The notes below the pieces were generated by a model, which was given only the letters and a program-made list of their open reading frames with translations, was not told the origin of the DNA and ran no database searches. Both the position numbers and the translations under genes were made by a program. A DNA stretch of 64,000 nucleotides from Takakia lepidozioides (lineage: Eukaryota; Streptophyta; Takakiopsida; Takakiales; Takakiaceae): NCBI GenBank assembly GCA_030704615.1, contig CM060732.1, forward strand, positions 8,432,001-8,496,000, in the 5' to 3' direction. Below, piece by piece: positions 1 to 11,461 of the stretch. How positions within the stretch are numbered: the stretch's first letter is position 1; each line of letters starts with the position of its first letter.

Positions 1-190
1 CCATCTGTCAGTGGTCTTCACCTTCCAAGAATTTCAACTCGACGCGGGTCTTTTTTTTATCAAACCCACCCTGCCATGGCTGGCTTATAAATTCTTTTAA
101 GTCTCTTTCTTGGAGCTCGTGTCGCACAATATAGAGATTAGATCATACGAAGAGAATATTTTGATCGACTGATGTGTGAGGATCTAACGG

Positions 191-466
191 TTGAAGACTA
201 AGTATGCCCTTTGCCAAATTCGCACAAGTCCTAGGACATATATTGCGTGCAGCAGAGCGCTGATGAAGGATTTGGAGAGCTATGAACAGGTGGTGCAGGA
301 AGGGATGAAGACCAAATCGTTTTCCATGTATAGAGGAGTCCGCTCTTGCTTTTTTTTCTTGCATCAAGGTTTCAAATACGGAGATAGGGTTATCATGGAT
401 GATGTGTGCCTCTTCCTGAAGAGGGTTTTACAAGAGGTTGGTTTTTCCATGAGTAGTGAGCGGTGA
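191..466 (+). pseudogene. PPR-like gene fragment
   Basis: The translation contains a stretch resembling the end of a PPR repeat (DLESYEQVVQEGMK). It lines up with the repeat ends of the clearer PPR fragment at 16.8-17.4 kb, which read [13 protein letters not shown]. No full repeat or DYW domain is visible and no start is convincing. I read it as a decayed piece of a pentatricopeptide-repeat gene; the resemblance is short and could be chance. The downstream half is unrecognised. Confidence 0.3.
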
Positions 467-886
467 ACAAAGGAATATTTGGAGGAGTATTCCTTACAAA
501 AAAAGAAAATTATTCACAAACGAACCTGTGCCGAAATAAAACCCAAAGCTACATAGCGGGCTCGGACCACTACCAAGCCTACATCAGTGTTCAGCGACGA
601 ACGGTGCGGGCACTTATGTTTCAAGAAAAATAATAAAAATAATAAAAAACCCTTTTGCACGTGTTAGGTCGAGTTTGGCCGAACCTTAACCCTTTTAGGC
701 GTTTCAAGTTTGTGGTTATTTGCACTGTAAAAAGTACCTAATGTAGTTATCCAATAAAAATCTCATTTTTTTTCAGGTCAATGTCATCGATGTGTTTTAC
801 ATCTACAATATCAACCAACTTTCAAAATCTCAAGACAGAGCCGAAAGCCCTGGCCTTATTCGGGTCTAATCTCTGGGCAAAAGAGC

Positions 887-912
887 AGAGAGAGAGAGAG
901 AGAGAGAGAGAG
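887..912. repeat. (AG)13 microsatellite
   Basis: There are thirteen perfect AG dinucleotides just upstream of a possible first exon. AG/CT runs are common in plant 5' untranslated regions, but no promoter element was identified nearby. Confidence 0.9.
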
Positions 913-945
913 GGGTGAGGAAGATGTGGAGACAAGGAAAGCAGA

Positions 946-1050
946 ATGTTGAAATTGAAAGGGTCACAAGCAAATGTGGTGGTGTTCACTGTCTGTTTGA
1001 GTCTAATTTTGGCATCCTTGGGTTTTGTTGCGACAGTGAAGCGTACCAAG
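946..1050 (+). pseudogene. DUF1218-like first exon
   Basis: The 35 codons encode one hydrophobic segment followed by a short basic stretch (SLILASLGFVATVKRTK). This resembles the N-terminal membrane helix of plant DUF1218 membrane proteins. The reading ends at AAG followed by GTAGGA, a plausible splice donor at 1,051. An AG-rich leader lies just upstream. I could not find the later exons in the next kilobase, so this is either an isolated exon fragment or a chance match. The start is the first ATG after the AG repeat. The family call is inference from a short match. Confidence 0.28.
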
Positions 1051-1536
1051 GTAGGATTGTACTTAACCTCCTCTCGCTGTGTTTGGGAGTTGTTCATTGC
1101 AACCCCTTCTGCTCCATCACCCACATTTGTCTGGAAAGTTGTTACATTAGATGGGCATCCAGCAAAGAGGACCTATTGTAATTTGTGGGCCCAATGCTGG
1201 TGAGATTCATTCTCGTTATTGTTTTGATGAGGTTGTTCAAGCAGCCAACACCCTGCAATCATTCTCATTGTTGCATCGTACACCAATCGGCTTGGATTCA
1301 CTCCCAATTGTCCATCACTCACCTTGTATTTAAGCAATTCCATTAACATTTGCTTTCAGGATTGAGGGTCTAATGTTGGTCCAGTCTGTTAGACTACCCA
1401 CAGGATCTGTCTTTTGGTATGTAGCAACCCAAGGCTCGATGGATGTAGCATGCAAGGTATGAAAGTAAAGTTTGGGCCCAGTCAAGCAATGGCATGGATG
1501 CCCTTAATATTAGTCCATCCATGCAAAGATTGATAT

Positions 1537-1645
1537 TTGCTGAAAAACTAGCTGAAACATTAAAATACTTGCTGAAAAACTGGCTGAATTATAGAAATAC
1601 TTGCTGAAAAACTGGCTGAAATATTGAAATACTTGCTAAAATTCT
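1537..1645. repeat. 32-bp tandem repeat, about 3.4 units
   Basis: The word TTGCTGAAAAACT recurs at 1,537, 1,569 and 1,601, and a degraded form starts at 1,633, giving an exact 32-bp period. The sequence is AT-rich. The flanks from about 1,050 to 2,300 hold no convincing gene, apart from a short GT run near 2,202. Confidence 0.85.
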
Positions 1646-2348
1646 TGATTGAAATACTGAAACACTGAAATTTTGATGTACTGAAATTATGTAGGCATTT
1701 GAATATGCTGTGATTTAAAGTCTGTACCCTATATCTAACCAACAAAACCACAACACTCCAATAGTTGATCTTACCAGCTATTCTTCTTAGAGATTGCATT
1801 GCCCCCAAAGCTAAAAGTGAAATCAAATGGACGAGACAATGATGAATCAATTATCTTCTCTATTGGTCTGGACTTATCCTCCTCTGATTCGTCTACCAAT
1901 ACAAGTCTTGTGCAGAAATTTTTAGTTAAGTTTTATTCTTAAGACTTTTTAGTGTATTATCGGCTGATATACTTTGTAATACCATCTATACAATCGTGAT
2001 AGGACGGTTCTTGATACTTTGTAATGTTGGATGACTTGATTCTATTCGATATCGAATGATAGTAAGATGAAATCTTTGGAAGAATATAAGGAGTTAGAAG
2101 CGGTTACAATAGTTGTTGGGCAATTATGCTATAAATGAGCATCTGTGGAATTAATCGATGTCAGTTGAGCCAAAGAGCCGCGGCCATATAGAGAGAGACA
2201 GTGTGTGTGTGTGGGAGTATGTCAACGTATAGTATAGAAGTAGAACGATAGATTTATTCCTCGATGGTAGTTTAATTCTTCAATTCGGTATTTGACATTG
2301 AAGAAGAAAAGGAGGAAAAGAAAAAGAAGTTGATTCTGTATTCTCTGA

Positions 2349-2651
2349 TTGAAGGACAATAAAAATGTGGAATGTTTTATGAATGAAGTGTTGAGGTGCA
2401 ATGATCTATTTGAAATAGTGAGAATATGTATTGATGATGAAAATGATAATATTACTCAGGAATTAATTGCTGGCCTGCCAAATGATATATCAATTGGGAT
2501 ATTCAAGAAGCTATATTGCAGTGATGTAGAGATATTAAAGCTACAGCTTGTAAGTAAGGGCTGGTATAAAGAATTATCGACTTTATATAAAGAGTGCTAT
2601 TGGAGACATAACTGGTATGGTATCGTCCCTTTGATGGATACCCAGAATTAA
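2349..2651 (+). pseudogene. F-box protein N-terminal fragment
   Basis: Around residues 38-75 the translation has an F-box pattern: a GLPNDI opening, then an I-F-K-K-L helix, then L-Q-L-V-S-K-G-W. F-box proteins bind SKP1 and present substrates to SCF ubiquitin ligases. The frame stops at 2,649, but the +1 frame continues in coding-like fashion to about 2,790, which suggests a one-base indel. The gene then runs into leftward Ty3/gypsy gag sequence, so any kelch or LRR C-terminus is absent. It is probably a gene broken by the retroelement. The first ATG was taken as the start; an upstream exon cannot be excluded. Confidence 0.55.
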
Positions 2652-2789
2652 TGGAGGAGTGGAACAATAACTTTGAGTCTGGGAGATCTTTAATTGAGTT
2701 GGATGGAGATGAAGGGTTGAAACTTAGGGTTACTTCATTTACTTCCAAATTGTTTGGCTGTCTCTTAACCAATGAAGATTGCAGTGAAG

Positions 2790-4850
2790 ATCGACAATGA
2801 GGGGCAATCGTCAACAATTGCCTTAAAGAAATCGTGGGTTGCAAAGAATCCAAGTCTTTAAATAAGATGTCGTAATGCACCAACCCTTGGGCCATCGCCA
2901 TCACCCGCTTCCTACGTGAGGTCTTGATATAACCCGGCTTCACTCCTCTAGATACTGGACTAGCATACTTCTCTCTATCTCTTCCCTTTGTTGGCTCCAG
3001 AATCGGAGTGGGTATATTGACCACTATCTCGGGTTTAGGTTCAATAGGCTCGATGATAGATGTGGATGGATGAACTACCAAACGGGGCGATATCGCGGGT
3101 GGTATTGGATCAACATCGGGAATGACCGGCAATGATACTGGACTGATATCGACCGTCTTGGGATTGGTCTCCTCCACGATAGGGTCCATAGGATGCAGCT
3201 TGCGATTTCTCGTCGTTACAGCTTTAACCATTGGATAGTCCATATCGGATGAAATAAGTCGAGAAACCGATTGTCCAAAAGACATCTCCTCATCTTCCAT
3301 TTTGGACTTCCCCTTCAGCTTAGTCCTCATGACCGTACTATCGGTTCGCTGGTTATTAGACTTCGGCCTTCTTTTCCTCTTAGAGGCCAACTATACGGAG
3401 AGCTCCTCCATCCGCTTAGTCAATGCAGCAATCTGTCCTTCCTGTGGATCGATTATCACACCAGCTGGTAACTGATTCTGCAAAGAAGTAGGGGCATACA
3501 TTCCCACAGTACTTTGAATTTGAGATGGAGCTGTGGCTGATGGCATCACCGATACAGAAGCTTGGGGAGTCCGAGTATTAGTGTCAAACATAGACGTGGG
3601 TGTAATCGTATAAGTGGTGACATTGATGGTTTCCCACAATTTAGCTCGATTGAGAGCTACTTGAAGATTTGCAGGTGTAACTTCTTTCACAAACCGCTTC
3701 AGCTCTTGTGGCATCAACCCTTCCACAAAAGACCCATCTGCATATGATCGGGAATATTGTGGTTATTCCATCGCCGAAGGATATCCTGCAATCGTCCCGC
3801 AAAAGAGTCTACCGATTCACCTTCCACCATGTGAAATTTAGTCAATTGTTTCCGCAATCGATTGGTAAAACCCAGAGGCCGAAATTGAGTTAAAAAGGCC
3901 GTCTTTAGGGTCATCCAATCGGTGAATATGCCATGAGGCTGACGGCCATACCATTGAAAAGCCAATTCACGCAACGTGGCAGGGAACATCTGCCGCCACC
4001 AGTCTTTTGTTCTGGCATTATTAGCAATACAAGCCGTCATAAATTGAGCAAGATGGCGATCATGATCGGATCCCTGAAGACCCGTAAATTGTGGCATGGG
4101 CGATACATTAACCGGCCTATCAGTCGCCGCCCCCAAGTTGACGACGATCGGAATTGACTGTAGATTCTGAGGAATCTGCCCAGCCATTGGTAATGGTACG
4201 ATAGGCAACGATACATGGCCGCGATAGGGGGTGCCGATGCTGCAGTTAGCTAAGCCGCTACCAATGCAGCATGGCGTGCTGCTCTCACCGCTGCTCGATC
4301 AGCCCTTGCCTTAGCTTGATGCGCCTTCCTCACGGGGGACTCCCTCGTTCCCCATACCCCTTTCTTCTTTAATGAAACCACGATGCACCCTCCTTGCTTA
4401 CATGCGATACGCAATTCAAGTATCGTCGATCGACTTTTCAGTTCAGGTGATAGTCGTATCGCCTCCTTCCCGTGTATTGCAAGGGCTAGCATCTCCATTC
4501 TCACTCGAGCTTCAACTAGAGGATTCAATTTCTTATCCCTCTCTTTCCCACTCCAAAAGCATTCCGGGATCTGTTCCCTCTTATGATGATTTCGCGGCTG
4601 ACAAAAAGGACAAAGTTTAACGCTAGGTGGTGGCACCTTCCTGTCACGATTGTCTTTGCCTATCATCTCTTCTTTCTTGTATTTCCCCGTCACCAAAACA
4701 TTAATATGTAAACTTAATCAGAACCATGAAAAAGATGCTAATGTGAGTGTTTTCAACTTGATCAAAGTGATCATATGTGAAGTACTCATAACGTCACTAT
4801 TTCACACCGCATCGTCTTTCCCCAGCAGCGTCGCCAAAAAACTATAATGA
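2790..4850 (-). mobile_element. Ty3/gypsy gag region, inverted
   Basis: Reading leftward, 4,696-4,250 holds a charged N-terminal segment with a CPFC-H-type cluster. 4,208-3,714 is a clear retrotransposon capsid-type gag (pattern ATLRELAFQWYG, then LKTAFLTQFRP, then ESVDSFAGRLQDILRRW). 3,726-3,391 continues gag, and 3,390 to about 2,790 is the linker that normally precedes the protease (LRQLLTIAPHCRSSL). Frames change several times, so it is dead. At 4,815-4,850 the minus strand reads TTTTTTGGCGACGCTGCTGG, the kind of leader that follows the primer-binding site in plant gypsy elements. No LTR was recognised. The protease and RT that should follow lie on the other strand from 4,887, so the two halves are inverted relative to each other. 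Confidence 0.85.
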
Positions 4851-4886
4851 ATTCTAAAGGAAGAATTAATCAGTTCAGTTAATCTT

Positions 4887-5165
4887 ATGAGCTCCGATAC
4901 AATGGAAGAATTTGGGCTGGGTCCACTGCAATCTATGCAATTGATTCTAAGAACGGCTGATCAGAGCCGAGTTAAGCCAATGGGTGTCTTGGTTGTTGTA
5001 CCCACGACTATTGCCGATTTGGAGTATCGTATTGACTACATCGTCTTTCGATTGAATGTCTCGGCTTATACTTATCCTATTTTGTTGGGACGACCATGGT
5101 TATACCAAGCTAAGGCTAAAAATGATTGGGGGAAAGAGACCTTGACCTTGGGGAAAGGAACTTGA
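4887..5165 (+). pseudogene. Ty3/gypsy retropepsin-like fragment
   Basis: The translation matches the C-terminal half of a plant gypsy aspartic protease: LGPLQSMQLILRTADQSR, then the I-D-Y-I-V-F strand, then YPILLGRPWL near the end. The active-site DSG is not present in this segment, so the N-terminal half is missing or lies in the lost junction with the inverted gag. It ends at a stop after about 92 codons. An acidic protease-RT linker follows at 5,281-5,625 (WESAAISEDIDWY region), which has no domain of its own. Confidence 0.7.
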
Positions 5166-5746
5166 ATAAAATTACTCTACAGATGTATCCAGTTGCATAC
5201 TATGGGGAGACGCAGGAGGTAGAGTTGAGTTTACATCTGAAGGAGAAGGTTGGACCAGTGAGGCAGACATCGACACTCCAATGCTTCTAATATCGCCTAA
5301 GCATACGCATAGTCAGTGGATCTTCCAATGCGCGGGTCTAGGTGAATATCCATGGCATGGTGATTTTGATGACGATTCTGACGATGCAATTCTTCGATGG
5401 GAAGGAGCTCGCCCTTCTTCTATGGTGCAGCATGAATCTGAATGGGAGTCGGCGGCCATATCGGAGGACATTGATTGGTATAACTCTACTGACAATAACC
5501 GTGCACCATCAATAAAGAAAGATCCATACCAGTTGTTGAATTTAGGCACTCCAAGTGAACCCAATGAGATCGTTATCTCTGCAAAGATTCCTGCAAATGA
5601 ATTGTCTATGTGGAAGGAGTTCTAAGCAAAATCGAACTACCTTTGCCTAGAATTATACAGATCTCCGCGGTGTTCCGCCAAAGATTTGTCAGCATTGCAT
5701 TGTCCTAGAGGAGGGGGCAATTCCAGTGTGACAGCGCCAGCATCGA

Positions 5747-6447
5747 TTGAATCCCAAGTACTCTTTATTGGTGAAAGAAGAGTTGGATAAGTTGCTGGCA
5801 GCCGATTTCATTTACCCTATTCCTTATAGCGATTGGGTGTCACTGATAGTGGTTGTCCATAAGAAGCAATCGGGTAAAGTGCGGATCTGTCAGGATTTTC
5901 GGAAACTTAATGCGGTTACTAGGAAATATTATTTTCCATTGTCTTTTATCGATACTATCCTGGATGCAGTTGTTGGTCATAAGTGCTATTCCTTCCTCAT
6001 GGATTTTCAGGCTACAATCAAATCACAATTGCGGAGGAGGATCGTGCTAAGACTACTTTTACCACCGATTGGGGCACGTATACCTATAAGGTTATGCCAT
6101 TTGGGCTATGTAATGCATTTGTCACTTTTCAACGGGTGATGACTGCAGCCTTTCAAGATTATTTGCGGTTGTTCATGGAGATTTTCCTAGACGATTTTTG
6201 TGTTTACAGTGATAAAGCCACTCATGCAGAGCTCATGCAGAGATGTTGGAGTTGTGCTTCCAAAAATGTCAGGATTATGGAATCTCATTGAATGCAGGGA
6301 AGTGTCAATTCTTGGTCACTAAGGGGAAGCTCTTGGGCCATATCGTGTCTATCTGAGGAATATCGACTGATCCTACCAAGGTCAAAATCATTGTTCAATT
6401 ACCTACTCCCACGACTGTGACTGAGATACGAGCATTTTGGAGGCATG
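5747..6447 (+). pseudogene. Ty3/gypsy reverse transcriptase, frameshifted
   Basis: The first frame (5,747-5,995) carries the RT fingers: V-H-K-K-Q-S-G-K-V-R-I-C-Q-D-F-R-K-L-N. The next frame (from about 6,005) carries A-K-T-T-F-T, the VMPFGLCNA motif and the catalytic FLDDF motif at about 6,185-6,200. A third frame continues through a G-K-C-Q-F thumb-like region and stops. RNase H and integrase are absent. Coding similarity ends near 6,447, where minus-strand LINE sequence begins. At least two frameshifts and a stop make it inactive. Confidence 0.85.
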
Positions 6448-6474
6448 TGGGGCACACAATAATGCCCAAGCCTT

Positions 6475-9400
6475 CTAATTAGCTGCAATAGTAAGATCAA
6501 GAAAAACCACAGTGAGGAGAGCAGTGGAGGAGGTATTCTCGTTGTTGATGGCCCAAGCACTTTGGCTCTTCCATATGTTCCATAGAGTGGAACTCCTAAG
6601 AGTCTCAAAGACCGGGCAGTCAAAAGCCTTCATTTTACTCCTCTGGTTATAGTTGAGGAGGATAATGACATAGCGTCCCAGGTGTTGTAGAAACTTTGGG
6701 CTAGAGGCCAGATCGCTCGAGCGGCCAAACAATGAAGGAGGCAATGTTCCATGGATTCAATTGTGCCAATTGAGCAGCACAGGCACAAGAGGGCTTCCCT
6801 GAAGTTCAGAAACTGGCCAACCTTTAGAACTCTATTGGCCACCTGCCATAGAAATGCACTGATCTTAACTGGCTTTGCTTTTTCCCATACCTGCAATGAC
6901 CAGATGTCTTTCTAGTTTTCATCTCTAAAGTTCTCATGCCCCCATTCGTCGTTCCATTTTGCGTAGAGCGGTTTGGAATCCAACAAAGCCCTGTAGCCCT
7001 GGAGGAGAAGAATGGGTGGATGTCATTGCCAAAGGCCCAACTCCATTCTGCAGGGTCCAGTTGTAAGGAATCGATGCTGGTGCCCCCACGGCGCGCGCCC
7101 AGAGCGAGCTGAAGCAAAGGCGGGGTGCTTTCCCAGAGGTGCTTGACGGTAGAGAAACCTCTAATCTCCCATCCTGCCCATCTTTTGGCAGAAGTCTTTT
7201 CCTTCGGTATGGGCTTGGCGAATTTAGGAACAGGTGCTGCCTCAAGGATTCATGGAGATTGGCAGGCTCTTGTTTCCTTAGAAAGGGTCTGAAGCAATTC
7301 CATGCCTTCCAGATGGAGGACCAGAGAGGAGAACCCATAGATTTATGATTGAAGCCTTGAACTATCCATCGACAGGAAGCCTGCCATATAGTGCTTTGCA
7401 TGGGGGAGGAAGCCAGGATATTGGGGGCAACCATCAGCTTCCACCATCCCCCTTCGGGCCCTAAGTATCTAGGAAGCCACTTACCTAGCAAAGCTTTAAT
7501 CTGGGTTTCAGGATCCAGGACTCCTAGGCCCCCGGACTTCTTGGGGAGGCAAATCTGATACCAGGAGACCTGAGGTCTCTTGTTCTGAGTGGTTGAGGTT
7601 GCACCCCAGATGAAGTTCCTAATGTAGCATTTAATTTCCATTAGAGTCCTTGGATCGGGAGCCCAGGTGGAAGCAAAGTACCAGAGGCCTGCCAAGAGGA
7701 TCTGGTTTGCTACCAGAGCTCTCCTTGTGATAGAGAGATGGCAAGAGCCCCAATAAACCAGATGCGTTTTGAGCCTTTTAATTGTTGGACCATTCTTTGA
7801 TCCTCAGTCAGGTTAATGCCAAAAGTATGCCAAGAGTGGTAGGCTCGCCTTCTTTAAGCCAAACCAAACCCAAGTGTCCCCCCCATGCGGGGGCAACCCC
7901 TATGGATGATATTGTTGGATCTCCAACCAAGAAGGCCTTAGTTCTAGACCAATTAACTTTGAAACCTGAGACCTTGCAGAAGCCCAGGAGAGTGGCTTCT
8001 GCTGCCAGGGTTGAGGGATCCGCTTGAAGCAGGAGAAAGGTGTCGTCAACGAACATGGAGTCCTTGACTTGTCTCCAGAGCTGGGTCTTAGGATTGTTCA
8101 ACCTTAATCCGTTAACAAGCATATTGTCATCGAGTATGTAGCCTAGCGCGTCAGCGACAAAGAGGAACAAGAAGGGAGCAAGGGGACATCCTTGCCTAAC
8201 CGACCACTACAGCTAAAAAGGCTTTGAAATGTGTCCATTGATAGTGACTCTGCTCGCAGCTCCTTCAAGGAGAATGTGAACCCATTGACAAAAGCTGTCA
8301 GGGAGACCTGCTTTTCTGAGGACTGCCATTAGGAACGACCAGTCTACCCTATCGAAGGCTTTCTCAAAATCTAGGAGCCATAGGGTTGGAGCTTGATTGG
8401 AACTGGCAACGTAGGAGGAGGCTTCTTGCGCCAAGAGTACGTTATCTAAGATGTATCGGCCCTTAATGAACCTGCCTGACCGGTACGGATCATTGAGGGG
8501 AGCAAGGGTTGGATGCGAAGGGCAAGAGCCTTGGCGATAATCTTGTAAGCGACATTAAGTAGGATAATTGGCCTGTAATTGCCAATGCAGGCTCTATCTC
8601 CTTTTTTGAAAAGCAAGGTAATGACCCCCTCTGACATGGCCTCTGGCATGTGACCTCTTGACTTAATCGCATTGGCCATTTTGCAGATGTCCTCGGAGAC
8701 AACTTGACACAAGGCTTTGAAGAATTATGCTGGCATTCCATCCATCCCCGGAGCCTTGCCACTCTTCATGAAGCGGAGAGCATCCTCGAGCTCTTGAGCT
8801 ATAAAGTCTGCTCCAAGAGCCAGTAAGTCCCCTGGCTGCAGAGTCTGAGGGATGGTCCGAAGGCAATCCTTAAGATTGACTTGGTAATGAGGGTCCCTAG
8901 GGTCAGCCTTGAACAAGGATGTGAAGTGGTTGAATGCAGAAGTACACATATCTCGAGGGTTGGAGGATTTTGACCCGTCAGAGCCAGTATAGAGCTCAAA
9001 GATGGCCTGAAGGGCTGTGCGTTGCTTCATTTTCTAGAAAAAGTACTTTGATATTTTTTCACCTTTGGTTGACCAGTTGATGTCCGCTTGCATCTTAGTT
9101 TTGTTTTCCTGGAGAAGATGGTAGTTATCCAAGTTTAGGCGAGCCTCTAGATAGGTCTGAAAGGTGTGGTCATCGCAGGTCCCAATCTGGAATTATGTAA
9201 AATTGCCTTCGTACTACTAGTTTGTTCTGAAGGCTGGTGTTGGAAGGGCCTCTATCTCTTTTGACAAATACTCAGGCGTTTCTTGAGGGCCTTGGCTTTT
9301 CTTTTCTGAGCTGCGGTTATTTCTCTACTAAGGTTTTGGCTTTCCTTGCAGGCTGCCTATAGCTTGGTTAAGAACTTGGAGATAGGGCAATTGTGAAGAT

Positions 9401-10275
9401 TGCCCGAGTCCAGCCAGGCCTTTTTAAGGCCTTCTACAAAGAGGGGATTCTAAGGTGAGAAGATTTCAGCTTATAGATCCCCCTACTCCTTGGGTCGGAG
9501 TTGGGCAGATTTATGGAGGCGGAGATGATGGCGTGATCAAATCCTTGCGGAATCGGTTCTTGTGGGCAAGAGGAGATTGCCGGAAAAAGGGAGAGAGAAG
9601 TGTAAAAGTGGTCTAGCCTAGCCATGCAGAGGTCATTAATCCCCCTATTGTTTGTCCAGGTAAAGAAGGGGTTGGTGCCAGAGGGGTTGAAGGGTGGTCT
9701 ATCAATTTCTACCAAGCTGTGGGATTGCGTGAGACATCGCTAGGACTGGTCCTCATCAGGGTTAAGGTGGTGTAAACCTGGCCCTTTTCTGTCTTGGACA
9801 TTTTCGACCATGTTAAAGTCTCCTGCCACTATCCAGCGTTGTATCGAAGATTGATTGCTCGTTAGGTGATTTATTTTATCCCATAGGGCAGTTCTGTCTG
9901 ATGCCTCGTTGGGGGCATAGATGTTGACAAAGCCTATTGGGTCAGAATCGTTGGGGAATAGGAGGGAGCAGAATTGAACTCTGCCTATTTCCCAAACCTT
10001 GTCCTTAATGAGAAATTGGTTTAATGAGGGGAAGAGGAGGATGGCAGTTCCTCCTCTGGTGCCGTCGCGGGAGGGTTTCCAGAGAGCAGAGGTTTTAGGC
10101 CACAATTGGTTGGTTAGGTTGTGAATTTTCCTTTCGCCTAGCTTATGTTCTTGGAGGAAAACAATTGCCTGCAAAGGGATGAGAGGGGCAAGCCAGGCCG
10201 ATAGCTTGATTTTTTAAGCGCCATCTGGTCTGACCCTATGCCCCTGATATTCCAGGACGAGAAACTAACCTGCAT
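6475..10275 (-). pseudogene. LINE ORF2: endonuclease, RT, zf-RVT
   Basis: Reading leftward from an ATG at 10,275 (MQVSFSSWNIRGIG) there is an APE-type endonuclease. Its motifs include the NIRG start, FLQEHKL near 10,150, GFVNIYAPNE near 9,920 and AGDFNMV near 9,800. The RT follows: YRPIILLNVAYKI at about 8,560, LLDFEKAFDRVDW near 8,340 and the catalytic FVDD near 8,050. The C-terminal zf-RVT-like region lies at 6,900-6,630 (F-L-W-Q-V, C-x2-C, MEHCLLHC). This is the domain order of plant L1 elements. Many stops and frame changes break it into pieces. A segment around 9,040-9,430 carries no open frame. It would nick target DNA and prime reverse transcription if intact. Confidence 0.88.
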
Positions 10276-11136
10276 TTTGGGAAGGTGACAGGCTGAGAGG
10301 GTGGTTCTCAATTGATTACCTGAACGGGAAGTATCAAAATTTGGGGCTTGTCGGAGGGGAGGAAGGAAGGGGACCAAGAATGGCCGTGTGGTGCAAATGA
10401 GATTGGATTCATGAGCTCGACAGTAAGGACCAAAGTGTAAGGCTGGTGAGACTGAGGAGCCCCCTTGCTGAGCAGAGGTATGAACCTATGACATGGATGT
10501 AGTGAAGAGCGAATAGCTAGTGGTTTGGAAGAAAATTGCAAAAGGAAATTTGAGAGCAGGATTAGCCTGAGAGGGTTAGGGGATCCGGGGGGGTAATGAG
10601 ACATGGTAAATTTTCCAAGAGATGGCGAGAAGGTGATTGAAGGGAGGATCTTCCAAGAAGAGGGAAACAAAGAAGGAGGGGAAAGACAAAGAATCTTGCA
10701 TTTGCAACGATTGTTAGAATTGGGAGAGAAGATAAGAACAGGAATGGACTAGGAGGGGAGGAAGGGACTGACAGGGATGCTTGGGGAGGTAGGTGGCGCT
10801 GGAGTTGGGGAGGGCAGCTCGGCTTGCATGGAGAGAGGATGAAAGGGCTGCAACGGCTGCTGGGAGGAAACAGGTGCCTGCTGGGAGAAGAACTGGGAGA
10901 GCTGCAGCTCTGATGAGCTTCAGGTGGACATTGAGTCTTTTGGGTTGTAGGATGGATCCAGTATCTCGGCAATGCATTGCCATTCTATGGCCTCATTTTC
11001 CGAATCCATCTCAGTCTCCAGAATTGCATGCAAGATAGTGAATGCATTGTGGATGGTGTCCCTTGTCCTTGAGAGAATTCTGGTGGAATTGTAGGGTTCG
11101 TCAAAGTGATCCGACTCTGCCCATACTCCAGGAAGC
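10276..11136 (-). pseudogene. LINE ORF1 C-terminal part
   Basis: From 11,134 leftward one frame reads DHFDEPYNSTRILSRTRD, then an acidic helix-like segment (ETEMDSENEAIEWQ). After a single stop comes a Q/S/P-rich tail to about 10,740. The remainder down to ORF2 is low-complexity S/L/P-rich sequence in changing frames. The position immediately 5' of ORF2 and the match in strand and phase with the ORF1 piece at 27.8 kb support this call. No domain is visible in this part alone. Confidence 0.5.
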
Positions 11137-11461
11137 TGTCAAGTTATTTTACCACTAGTGTGAAGTTAGCTAGGAAATAGCTAGCTTTATATTGACATTT
11201 GGGATTGACCCAAGTATCAATCCAGGGGCCAATATATGTTTGGGTACCTGGCGTGGTTATCTTCACGGCAGATCGCGGTAGGCTCATCTTTCTCGAGTTG
11301 AGCCTCACCGCGTCTAGCTATGGCGCCATAGTGTGGATTCTCCATGGCAAGGGGTGCACTTGGCTCGACTTGTATTTGAGTGATGATTCTATATATGCAT
11401 GAGTTTATGCTTCAGCTTTGTGAGCTCGCATGAGCTTGTGTGTATTCTTCTTTGTTTATCA
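11137..11461 (+). repeat. 325-bp LTR-like repeat, copy 1
   Basis: It begins TGTCAAGTTATTTTACC and ends CTTTGTTTATCA (TG...CA). Near-identical copies lie at 27,254-27,578 (same strand) and 13,668-13,984 (opposite strand). It marks the left edge of the retroelement nest inside the LINE. The immediate flanks (GAAGC and CTCGA) do not form a 5-bp duplication, so it is not a simple solo LTR. Confidence 0.7.

Noticed and set aside
3271-4157. Plus-strand frames at 3.3-4.2 kb
   Set aside because: They are antisense shadows of the minus-strand gag.
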